Of a stretch of DNA of 37,592 bases, positions 15,578 to 23,015 are shown one piece after another. A model generated the notes under the pieces. The model did no database searches and had not been told where the DNA came from. It saw only the letters and a list, made by a program, of their open reading frames with translations. Position 1 is the stretch's first letter. Each line of letters opens with the position of its first letter. Origin of the DNA: a virus; IMG/VR virus record IMGVR_UViG_3300025679_000016, positions 1 to 37,592 of that record. The stretch is one strand, 5' to 3'. The translations under genes and the position numbers were made by a program.

Positions 15578-16117
15578 ATGACAATCGCACCAATCGAAAC
15601 CACCCCGTATGCAAGCAGAGGCGTTGACGTTAACGGCCTCGATTGCTTTCCCACGGGCATCGCCGTTGCGGGCGTGCAGCAACCAGCCGTAAAAGGCTCA
15701 GTCGCTGGCGGCGCAACCTTGACGCTTGTGGAAGCTACCCACAACGGCAAGATCATCAACCTCGACACGGCAGCCGGTACTATCGTAACGCTGCCGGCAT
15801 CGACAGGGAACGGCGCAAAATACCGTTTCCGCGTGTCTGTGCTTGCAACGACCAACAGCCACATTGTCAAGGCCGGCGGCACCGCTGACAGCCTTGAGGG
15901 CGTATTGTTTAGCATGGATGACACCAGCGCCAACGGCGTGGCTTTTGCCGCGGTTGCCGGCACTGATGACACAATCACGCTGAACCGCACGACAACGGGC
16001 TCCGTCACGGTTGGTGAATACTTTGAACTTGAGGACGTTGTCTCTGGCCGTTTCCTCGTGCGTGGTGGTATCACCAACACGGGAACGCCTGCAACGCCAT
16101 TCTCAGCCACCGTTTAA
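15578..16117 (+). CDS. Capsid decoration or head-fibre-like protein
   Basis: The product is 179 residues, after GAAAAGGAAAATAAAAC. The pattern (GGATLTLVEATHNGKIINLD, AGTIVTLPASTGNGAKYRF, a long beta-rich middle, and the ending GTPATPFSATV) is recurrent in phage genes just after capsid genes. It is beta-rich, low in charge and lacks catalytic motifs. It probably binds the outer capsid surface. A strong terminator follows. Confidence 0.65.
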   Translation: MTIAPIETTPYASRGVDVNGLDCFPTGIAVAGVQQPAVKGSVAGGATLTLVEATHNGKIINLDTAAGTIVTLPASTGNGAKYRFRVSVLATTNSHIVKAGGTADSLEGVLFSMDDTSANGVAFAAVAGTDDTITLNRTTTGSVTVGEYFELEDVVSGRFLVRGGITNTGTPATPFSATV

Positions 16118-16132
16118 ACTGAGGCGAGTATT

Positions 16133-16173
16133 AAGGGAGGGGGAGGCGGCGGCACAAACCGCCCCCCCTTTTT
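16133..16173 (+). terminator. Rho-independent terminator after decoration gene
   Basis: GGGGGAGGCGG (16139-16149) pairs with CCGCCCCCCCT (16159-16169) with one A-C mismatch and a 9-base loop. TTTTT (16169-16173) follows. This is the cleanest terminator in the window. Confidence 0.8.
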
Positions 16174-16193
16174 AACAGGAAAGGAATTATAAG

Positions 16194-16478
16194 ATGAGCG
16201 ACACCTTACACAGATTTATGAAGCCTACAACCAGCCAGACGGTAGCCTACACTGGGACTGCCGGCACTCTTGCAAACCCTCTCAACACTTACACGCGCGT
16301 AATCCGTGTAGTTTTGACAACGGCAGGATTTTTTGCCGTAGGCCATACTGCGACAACGGCAGACACTTATATGCCGGCCGGCGTCCCTGATTACTTCGCA
16401 GTAAGCGGTGGAGAAACTCCATCTGCAATTCAATCCGCTGCCGGCGGCACTCTGTACGTTACAGAAATGAGCATGTAA
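16194..16478 (+). CDS. Small beta-rich virion protein
   Basis: The product is 94 residues, after GGAAAGGAATTATAAG. The pattern TVAYTGTAGTLAN, TRVIRVVLTTAGFFAVGH, MPAGVPDYFAVSGGE and AAGGTLYVTEMSM is a common small phage structural domain found near head-completion genes. It is probably a decoration or head-tail accessory protein. Confidence 0.7.
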   Translation: MSDTLHRFMKPTTSQTVAYTGTAGTLANPLNTYTRVIRVVLTTAGFFAVGHTATTADTYMPAGVPDYFAVSGGETPSAIQSAAGGTLYVTEMSM

Positions 16479-16494
16479 AAAAGGAGCCACCCCC

Positions 16495-16836
16495 ATGGCC
16501 AATGAGATCATCACCGATGTTGCTGCAAACGGCATCATAACCAAGTTTGAAATCGTGTCTAAAGATGCCTTTAACGTCCTCCGCACGCAGGACGTTTCTG
16601 GCATTTTGGATAAGAACAAAGCCGACCAGAACGACAGCTCTTTTAATGACGGCTACACGCCTGAGGGGGATATGAAGCATGTAGCCCGCATCCCTCTCAT
16701 CGTGCTTGAACAATGGGCGCGCGAGGCCGGCATCAACAAAAAAGACGTCTACGGGAAAGCAATGAACGAGGTTATCCGCAAAAAGCTCAACGACCCTGAC
16801 AACAAGTTTCTCCGCACCGGCATGGGTGAACTATGA
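16495..16836 (+). CDS. Virion-associated protein of unknown function
   Basis: The product is 113 residues, after AAAGGAGCCACCCCC. The C-terminal half (DGYTPEGDMKHVARIPLIVL, then NDPDNKFLRTGMG) is a block often seen in small proteins of podovirus head modules. It overlaps the glycosyltransferase start as ATGA. Function unknown. Confidence 0.65.
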   Translation: MANEIITDVAANGIITKFEIVSKDAFNVLRTQDVSGILDKNKADQNDSSFNDGYTPEGDMKHVARIPLIVLEQWAREAGINKKDVYGKAMNEVIRKKLNDPDNKFLRTGMGEL

Positions 16837-17522
16837 TCGAAAAGATTGAAAACAGCCAGATCGTGGACATGACCAAAGAGCCAAACGGCCCAGCAGGCGC
16901 CCACCTGAGGGGCAGGGTGATGATTGCCGTGCCCAGCCGGAATAACTCGTGGTGGTCAGACTTCGGCCTGTCACTGGCAGCTATGACCGCAGCCACGGCC
17001 TACGAGGCCCCTGAGGTGTCCATGGTACTGGACAACACCTTCGGCAGCGGCCTCGCCATGAACCGGATAAAGCTCTGCAGGGCGGCGATTAAGCGCGAGT
17101 GCACCCATATCCTTTTCCTTGACGACGACATGCGCATCCCCATGCATACCCTCATGATGCTATTGGCGAGGGACAAGGACATTGTGGCGGCAAACTGCTC
17201 GCGCAAAGAACTGCCCCCAAGGTCGACAGCAAAAGGATTTGACAACAACTGCGTATGGACCCGCAAGAAATCCACCGGCATCGAGGAAGTCAAGAGCATC
17301 GGAACGGCTGTCATGCTCATCCGAACCGACCTTCTGGACAAGCTGCCGGCGCCTTGGTTTTGCGAGGACCCTGTCAAGGAAATCGGTGAGGACGTGTTTT
17401 TCTGCAATCTGGCCCGTGAGCACGGTTTCAAAATATGGATTGACCACGACATAAGCAAAGAGGTCATTCACATGGGCGGCTTTGAGTTTTGTCATCAACT
17501 TATGGAGGAATACGACACATGA
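16833..17522 (+). CDS. Phage GT-A-fold glycosyltransferase
   Basis: The product is 229 residues. It shows a GT2-like order: VMIAVPSRNNS near 30 (nucleotide-binding strand), NTFGSGLAMNRIKLCRAAI, then the metal-binding FLDDDMRIP with D97-D99 (DxD). Next come IVAANCSRKELPPRS, GTAVMLIRTDLLDKL, the acceptor-side GEDVFFCNLA (E186-D187) and IDHD near 203-206. It would transfer a sugar from a nucleotide-sugar. It sits inside the head-tail gene cluster, coupled to genes on both sides, so a virion protein is the likeliest acceptor; phage DNA or host surface sugar are alternatives. There is no membrane segment. Confidence 0.8.
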   Translation: MIEKIENSQIVDMTKEPNGPAGAHLRGRVMIAVPSRNNSWWSDFGLSLAAMTAATAYEAPEVSMVLDNTFGSGLAMNRIKLCRAAIKRECTHILFLDDDMRIPMHTLMMLLARDKDIVAANCSRKELPPRSTAKGFDNNCVWTRKKSTGIEEVKSIGTAVMLIRTDLLDKLPAPWFCEDPVKEIGEDVFFCNLAREHGFKIWIDHDISKEVIHMGGFEFCHQLMEEYDT

Positions 17523-18160
17523 GCGGTGGAATTATCAACTATGCCAGCCTGCAAAGCGCCGTGTCTGCATGGATGCTCAGAGCAACCTCTGACGCGGTGG
17601 TGACGGCCCAACAAGTGCAGAACTATATACAGCTATGCGAGGCAGAGCTGAACAGAGAGCTGAGGGTGCGCGAGCTTGAGACTGATGTAGCACTCCCGAC
17701 AGTGGCCGCTCAGGACTATTTAACCCTGCCGTCTGATTTCAAGCGGATCTCATCCTTGGAATACGATGACCAGAGCGCCAACCTCGACCCAGTAGGCACC
17801 CGCCAAGAGCTGAAAAGGAAATGGGGCCTCACGACAGACCAGCCGACAGAATACGCCATTTTTGGACAAAAGGCGTATCTGGGGTCGACACCTGACGCCA
17901 TATACCCCAGCCACCTCTACTATTTCAAGGCAATACCGGCCCTGTCCGACAGTAACACCACCAACATCATTCTTACGACATTTCCTGACGCTTACCTGTA
18001 CGGCGCCCTCCGGCAGGGATGCATGCAAATATCCAATAAGGCTAAAAAGGATGAGGCAGAGACAAACTACGGCACCGTCATGGGCCGCATTAAGCAGGCC
18101 GACATGGACAGCCGCATTTCAAGCAACGCCCGCATGAAAACACGCCGGAGGCTGGTATAA
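17519..18160 (+). CDS. Head-to-tail adaptor (P22 gp4-like)
   Basis: The product is 213 residues. ATG 17519 has GGAGG 8 bases upstream and overlaps the previous stop; the start at 17489 lacks this. The first half is helical (AVSAWMLRATSDAVVTAQQV, IQLCEAELNRELRVRELE), followed by LPTVAAQDYLTLPSDFKRI and YYFKAIPAL, ending in a basic tail. This is the pattern of gp4-like adaptors that bind the portal ring and start the tail. Its position before the gp10-like gene agrees. Confidence 0.8.
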   Translation: MSGGIINYASLQSAVSAWMLRATSDAVVTAQQVQNYIQLCEAELNRELRVRELETDVALPTVAAQDYLTLPSDFKRISSLEYDDQSANLDPVGTRQELKRKWGLTTDQPTEYAIFGQKAYLGSTPDAIYPSHLYYFKAIPALSDSNTTNIILTTFPDAYLYGALRQGCMQISNKAKKDEAETNYGTVMGRIKQADMDSRISSNARMKTRRRLV

Positions 18161-19666
18161 ATGTTAAATCTAAATAACTACAAAGACGGAAACCCGCAGC
18201 TGCCCTTTGGGGCCCTTATGCCAGACATGGGGGATTACGGAAGCAGCGGCGCTCTTGTGGTTAGCAACTGCCTGCCGTATGGCGCAAAATACAAGCCAAT
18301 GCCCAGCTTGGCATCAATTACCGCAGCGCTTGGCGCTTACTGCAAAGGCGCTTTCTCATATAGGGATGCAGCCGGCAACGTCACCGTTTTTGCTGGCACA
18401 CAGACGGGGCTCTTCCAGCTCAGCGCCGGAACATGGACGGACGTGACGCGGGCGAGCGGCGGGGCTTACACGGGTGGCGCAGACAACTTCTGGCGCTTTG
18501 TGCCGTTTGGCAACCTCATCATCGCCACCAACTACACAGACGATATTCAGGTTTTTGACATCACAACAGACAGTAAATTCAGCCAGCTCTCAAGCACGGC
18601 CCCGCGCTGCCGTGACCTTGCCGTGATTGCCAACTTCCTCGTCTGTATTGACGTGGTGGACGGTGACGGCGCCATTGGGTATCGCGTGCGCTGGTCACCT
18701 ATCGCCAACCCGCAAGGGACATGGGGAAGTGTTCCGGCCACCCAGACAGACTATCAGGATATTTTTGATACGGTCTATTCCAACAGCTACATAACAGACT
18801 TTGGGGATTACGGGGTCATCGTGCAGGGCCGCAGCATGTACCGCATGGACTATGTCGGCGGGACGGACATCTTCACATTCACCAAGCTCGACAAGGGCCG
18901 CGGAACCCTCCTGACGCGCGCCAACGTCTACAATGGGCAGTCAATCTTTCTCCGCTGCGAGGACGGCTTCTATGAGTTTAACGGCAGCCAGATGCTGCCA
19001 ATCGGAGACATGCTGATAGACCAGTACTTTCTCGACAACTTCAATGATGCCTATGACTACAACAGCACGTGCATGATTGACCCCGTGCGCAAGCTGGTTA
19101 TGTGGTCGGTGCCGCACACCGATGCCATTGGCGGCCTGCCGAATAAAATCTATGTCTTTAACTGGGTTTCCCGCAACTGGTCAATCATCGACCAGCAATG
19201 TGAGCTTTTATTCTCGTACATAACAGCCGGATACACGCTTGAAGGCCTTGACGCTGTCAGCACCTCGCTCGATGCGCTGCCATTTTCCCTCGACAGCCGT
19301 GCATGGGAAGGCGGCAAGACGGTGCTGGCGGCATTTGACAGTAGCCACACGCTCGGCCTTTTCACGGGAGTGCCGATGACGGCAGTCATCCAGACCGGAG
19401 AGGCAAAGCTCAACACGTACGGAAATTGTTTGGTGTCAAATATCTCCGCTTATGTGGAGGGGGGAACGGTGACGGTCCAGCTCGGATACAGAACAAGCCT
19501 CGCCAATTCCGTGACGTGGACCGGCGCAACCAGCGCCAACCCGTACACCGGAAACTATGATTTTGACATTGACAGCGTGTTTTTCAGAGCACAGGTGACA
19601 ATTTCAGGCGCTTGGACCATAGCTGACGGGCTGGCCATAAACATATCAGAGAGCGGTGCAGCATGA
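18161..19666 (+). CDS. Tail hub/stabilisation protein (P22 gp10-like)
   Basis: The product is 501 residues and starts directly after the adaptor stop, with GGAGG upstream. It is beta-rich, with successive WxxV/FxF strands such as AGTQTGLFQLSAGTWTDVT and DYGVIVQGRSMYRMDYVGG, consistent with a beta-propeller. MIDPVRKLVMWSVPHT and IYVFNWVSRNWSI are typical of tail proteins that close the portal channel after packaging. The C-terminal 90 residues look like a separate beta domain. It overlaps the next gene by 4 bases. Confidence 0.78.
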   Translation: MLNLNNYKDGNPQLPFGALMPDMGDYGSSGALVVSNCLPYGAKYKPMPSLASITAALGAYCKGAFSYRDAAGNVTVFAGTQTGLFQLSAGTWTDVTRASGGAYTGGADNFWRFVPFGNLIIATNYTDDIQVFDITTDSKFSQLSSTAPRCRDLAVIANFLVCIDVVDGDGAIGYRVRWSPIANPQGTWGSVPATQTDYQDIFDTVYSNSYITDFGDYGVIVQGRSMYRMDYVGGTDIFTFTKLDKGRGTLLTRANVYNGQSIFLRCEDGFYEFNGSQMLPIGDMLIDQYFLDNFNDAYDYNSTCMIDPVRKLVMWSVPHTDAIGGLPNKIYVFNWVSRNWSIIDQQCELLFSYITAGYTLEGLDAVSTSLDALPFSLDSRAWEGGKTVLAAFDSSHTLGLFTGVPMTAVIQTGEAKLNTYGNCLVSNISAYVEGGTVTVQLGYRTSLANSVTWTGATSANPYTGNYDFDIDSVFFRAQVTISGAWTIADGLAINISESGAA

Positions 19667-19986
19667 GCAACAACTACCCTTATGTCCCTGAAAAAGTCAG
19701 CTCGGAGCCCCCGTTTCTTCGCCTCCTTATGAAGGCAATAAACAGGGCGATCGCCGGAAAGCTGAACTGCACGGGAACGGTCACCCTGACGGCATCGGCA
19801 GCCAGCACAGCCATCACAGACAACAACTGCAGCGCTGCCAGCACGGTGCTCCTGCAGCCGACAACAGCCCACGCGGCAGCGGAGCTGGCAACGGCATACA
19901 TCGTGGCGGCAGACGGGTCCTTTACCGTTAACCACGCCAACAACGGCCAGACTGACAGGGTTTTTAATTATGCCATTCTCGGATAA
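19663..19986 (+). CDS. Small tail-associated beta protein
   Basis: The product is 107 residues. After a helical start (PFLRLLMKAINRAIAGKL), the block GTVTLTASAASTAITDNNCS, VLLQPTTAHAAAEL and GSFTVNHANNGQTDRVFNYA follows. This pattern recurs widely in phage tail modules as a small knob or fibre-like domain. It overlaps the GNAT gene by 17 bases. Confidence 0.7.
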   Translation: MSNNYPYVPEKVSSEPPFLRLLMKAINRAIAGKLNCTGTVTLTASAASTAITDNNCSAASTVLLQPTTAHAAAELATAYIVAADGSFTVNHANNGQTDRVFNYAILG

Positions 19987-20401
19987 AGCCGAAATATTAA
20001 CAATCCAATCAAGTGAAATTGGACAATATGAGAAAATTGCTCTACCTTTCATAGTAAGTGCTTTGGAGCATACGGACGGGGAAACCACCGCTGGTCACAT
20101 CCTGTCCGATATAGCCACCCAGAAAAGGCAGCTTTGGCTCATACGGGCGAAAGATGAATTTATAGGGGCTATAGTGACGCAGATTTACACAACACAATCA
20201 GGACAAAAAATAGGGGAGATAACGCTGGCAGCCGGCCGCGATTATCAAACATGGGACCATTTCAGCGATGTATTCGCGGTATGGGCAAAAGAGATCGGCT
20301 GCGTGACGCTTCAAGTAATTGGCCGTCAGGGCTGGGAAAAGCTCCTAAAGGGCAAACAGTTTGTCAAGAAATATGCAATTTTTAAGAGGGCATTGATATG
20401 A
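19970..20401 (+). CDS. GNAT-fold virion or ejection-module protein (T7 gp13-like)
   Basis: The product is 143 residues. RQLWLIRAKDEFIGAIVTQI, KIGEITLAAGRDYQTW, WAKEIGCVTLQVIGRQGWE and a short C-terminus follow the GNAT order seen in T7-type gp13 proteins. The classic acetyl-CoA loop (Q/RxxGxG/A) is not clear, so an assembly role is as likely as catalysis. Its position just before the ejection proteins is as in T7-like phages. It ends in an ATGA overlap. Confidence 0.65.
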   Translation: MPFSDKAEILTIQSSEIGQYEKIALPFIVSALEHTDGETTAGHILSDIATQKRQLWLIRAKDEFIGAIVTQIYTTQSGQKIGEITLAAGRDYQTWDHFSDVFAVWAKEIGCVTLQVIGRQGWEKLLKGKQFVKKYAIFKRALI

Positions 20402-21297
20402 GCAAGGGCGGCGGCGGCGGCGGGACAAATACCGTACAATCATCACAACCACCAGATTATATTCTGCCATACCTGACACAGGCAGCGAAAGCAGCGCAGG
20501 GCATATACAATCAAGGGGCTCCGTCACTTTACCCCACCCAGACCTACGCCCCTATCAATTCCACCCAGCAGCAGGCGCTCGACCAAACACTGGCATACGG
20601 CACGAGCGGCCCCAGCCAAGCGACCCAGACGGGCATCAATGCGCTGATGGGAGAGGCGAACAGCAACCCAGACCCCATGCAAAACCCGTATATTGCAAAC
20701 CTTGTACAGCAGCAGGGCCTGCAGGCAAACCAGATCGTGGCCGGAAACTTTAACACGGCCGGCCGGTACGGGTCGGGCTCGCAGGCGGCGGCGGCAGGGA
20801 CGGCGGTCACGAATGCCCAGCTCCCAACGCTGGCAGCACAGTACAACACCGACATGGCCACAAAAATGGCAGCTGCCAACGCCCTGCCAAATGCGTCGAC
20901 AACCCAGCAACAGCAGATACTTTCTCAAGCGCAGGCCGTTGGCACCGTTGGCGACCAGTACGCAAATCAGGCGCAGCAGGCCATAAACGATGCAATCACG
21001 CGCTACCAGTACGCAAACGGCGGCTCTCAGAATATGGCGCTGCAGAACTACTACAAGAACCTTACAGGGCCGACAGCACAGGGCGGGACGTCCAGCAGCA
21101 CGACGAGCAATAACTCCGCTGGTGTCGGCGGCACCATCGGCAGCATCGTGTCAGGCCTCGGCTCTATCTATGGTTTAAGCAATATGGTTGGTGGACTAGG
21201 TAGCTTAGGGACAGCGGGCATTACAGCTCTAGCTGGTGGAATGAACGCCGCCGGCGCAGGCACAGCTGCTTATTCATTACTTAGTGCTTTGGGATAG
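20398..21297 (+). CDS. Ejection (internal virion) protein, small
   Basis: The product is 299 residues. The N-terminus is a Gly run (SKGGGGGG). The middle is Gln/Ala-rich and helical (QQQALDQTLAYGTSGPSQAT, GLQANQIVAGNFNTAGRYG, SGSQAAAAGTAVTNAQLP). The C-terminal 70 residues are Gly/Ser/Ala-rich and hydrophobic (GGLGSLGTAGITALAGG) and could enter a membrane. These traits fit P22 gp7/T7 gp14-type proteins that form a channel in the host envelope. It is the first of three ejection-protein genes. Confidence 0.7.
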   Translation: MSKGGGGGGTNTVQSSQPPDYILPYLTQAAKAAQGIYNQGAPSLYPTQTYAPINSTQQQALDQTLAYGTSGPSQATQTGINALMGEANSNPDPMQNPYIANLVQQQGLQANQIVAGNFNTAGRYGSGSQAAAAGTAVTNAQLPTLAAQYNTDMATKMAAANALPNASTTQQQQILSQAQAVGTVGDQYANQAQQAINDAITRYQYANGGSQNMALQNYYKNLTGPTAQGGTSSSTTSNNSAGVGGTIGSIVSGLGSIYGLSNMVGGLGSLGTAGITALAGGMNAAGAGTAAYSLLSALG

Positions 21298-21305
21298 GGG
21301 ATAAA

Positions 21306-21440
21306 ATGAACAAAAAAGAGCAAAAAACAGAATTTGGTGCCTTGGCATCACTTAGCAGCCCTGCACTGGCCTCTCTGCTTCATGGGGATTGCCAGATCGA
21401 GGCCGGTGCAGGCGCTGGTTATTCACAGGGGAGCCGGTAA
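21306..21440 (+). CDS. Hypothetical 44-residue peptide
   Basis: ATG 21306 follows GGGGAT and the stop abuts the next ATG (TAAATG). The sequence starts basic (MNKKEQKTEFG), then Ala/Leu/Ser (ALASLSSPALASLL) and ends Gly-rich. The coding call rests on good ribosome sites and tight packing. It may simply space or couple the two ejection genes. Confidence 0.5.
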   Translation: MNKKEQKTEFGALASLSSPALASLLHGDCQIEAGAGAGYSQGSR

Positions 21441-23015
21441 ATGCCACCAGATCAGTATGCAGGCTACAACTTAAACAGCGACCCGATAGGCATGAACGCA
21501 GGAGCGGGCGGCGGCGGTGACCCCATAGGGCTCGGACTGACGCAAGGGCTGCCTGACGCAGCTGCGCCCATTGGCGGCGGCGGTGTATTGCCTCCCCCCA
21601 GCCCAGACCAGACCTCTCAGGACATGGGCGTACAAATGACAGGCATCCCCCAAATGCCGGTATTGCCGCCTCCCACGCTTTCGCAAAAACTAATCGCTAT
21701 GGGGCAGGGGATGCTTGACAGCGCCCGCACCGGCGCGCCGATCGGCTCATCCATGGGCGCCGGCATGCAGGCCGTGACAAATCAGCAGATCGGCTACAAT
21801 GATTTATTGATGAAGCAGCGCCAGCAGCAGCTGACAGATTACCAGCTTATGGGGTCAATCGCTGACCGGCACAACACAGAGCTGGCCATGCAGCGCAAGC
21901 TGGCCGCGGGTGTCCAATTCAAGCAGGCATACCCAGCGCTGGCGACCATGTACGATGCAGACCCAGCCGCAGCCACAAAGATGGTGAGCGATTACTACAC
22001 AAACAATGGCATGTCACCCCTGAGCGGCGGCGCAGCTGGCACGACAGAGCCGGCGCCGGTATCAGCAGGGACCGCAGACCCAACCACGGGCCAGACAGCC
22101 CCAGCAGCCATGCCAGCTTCCTATGCATCATATAGGTCCCAGCTCGACCCAGCGACCACGCAGTACCTGAACAGCCTGCCCCCTGAGGTGCAGAACAAGG
22201 CCCTCGGTTATGCCAGCGGAAACGTGTCCCTTCCCAGCCCGCGCTCCCCGACATACCCAGCCTCTCTGGCAATGGCCCAAAAGCTCAACCCGAATTTCAA
22301 TGAAAAGACGGTTGATGAGCAAGAAAAGGTTGTCAACGACTTCAACACGGGCGAGGCCGGCCAAAAGGCCCGTGCGCTCAATACGGCAATTTACCACCTC
22401 TCAGGCCTCGACCCCCTGATTGACCAGCTCCACAACCATGAGGGAACCATGGGTGACAGCCTCCTAAATTATGTCGGCAACGCCATGCATGAGAGCGCAG
22501 GGAACACGAATATAACTGAATTTCAAAACCACGCCGACAAGCTCAGTGATGAGCTTTCAAAGGTTTACGGCGGTGCATCGGGCGGCACGGACAGCCTCAG
22601 AAAGTCACAGGGCGCAAGTTTCAGCTCATCCCTCGGACCTTCCCAGCTTCATGCCAACGTGGCCGATACTGTCGACCTCATGACGGGCGTCCTTAAAGGC
22701 CTGCAAAACCAGTACAACAGCGGCATGGTGCCTCTCGACAAGCGCAAGCCATTATTGACGCCTGAGAGCGCCGCAGCCCTCAAAAAGCTCGGTGTTGACC
22801 CTGACAGCATCGCCGGCGCCACCTCGCCGTCACTGGCAGACCCCAACAAAGTAGACGCCATAACCAAAGCAGCCGCGGGTCCTGTCCGCGCTGCACCCCC
22901 CGCAGCTGCGCCGTCCCTTACCGGCGTGGCTGCACCAAAAACACAAGCGGAATATAACGCCCTGCCAAGTGGAGCGCTTTATACCGTAAATGGCGTCACC
23001 AAGAGGAAAAGATAA
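21441..23015 (+). CDS. Ejection (internal virion) protein, middle
   Basis: The product is 524 residues, with AGGGGAG upstream. A Gly/Pro-rich start is followed by helices (LSQKLIAMGQGMLDSARTG, then NQQIGYNDLLMKQRQQQLTD), a long helical region around 280-430, and a C-terminal YNALPSGALYTVNG motif of the kind that ends many phage ejection proteins. It is the P22 gp16/gp20 or T7 gp15 analogue by position. Its last base is shared with the next ATG region (TAATGG). Confidence 0.72.
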   Translation: MPPDQYAGYNLNSDPIGMNAGAGGGGDPIGLGLTQGLPDAAAPIGGGGVLPPPSPDQTSQDMGVQMTGIPQMPVLPPPTLSQKLIAMGQGMLDSARTGAPIGSSMGAGMQAVTNQQIGYNDLLMKQRQQQLTDYQLMGSIADRHNTELAMQRKLAAGVQFKQAYPALATMYDADPAAATKMVSDYYTNNGMSPLSGGAAGTTEPAPVSAGTADPTTGQTAPAAMPASYASYRSQLDPATTQYLNSLPPEVQNKALGYASGNVSLPSPRSPTYPASLAMAQKLNPNFNEKTVDEQEKVVNDFNTGEAGQKARALNTAIYHLSGLDPLIDQLHNHEGTMGDSLLNYVGNAMHESAGNTNITEFQNHADKLSDELSKVYGGASGGTDSLRKSQGASFSSSLGPSQLHANVADTVDLMTGVLKGLQNQYNSGMVPLDKRKPLLTPESAAALKKLGVDPDSIAGATSPSLADPNKVDAITKAAAGPVRAAPPAAAPSLTGVAAPKTQAEYNALPSGALYTVNGVTKRKR

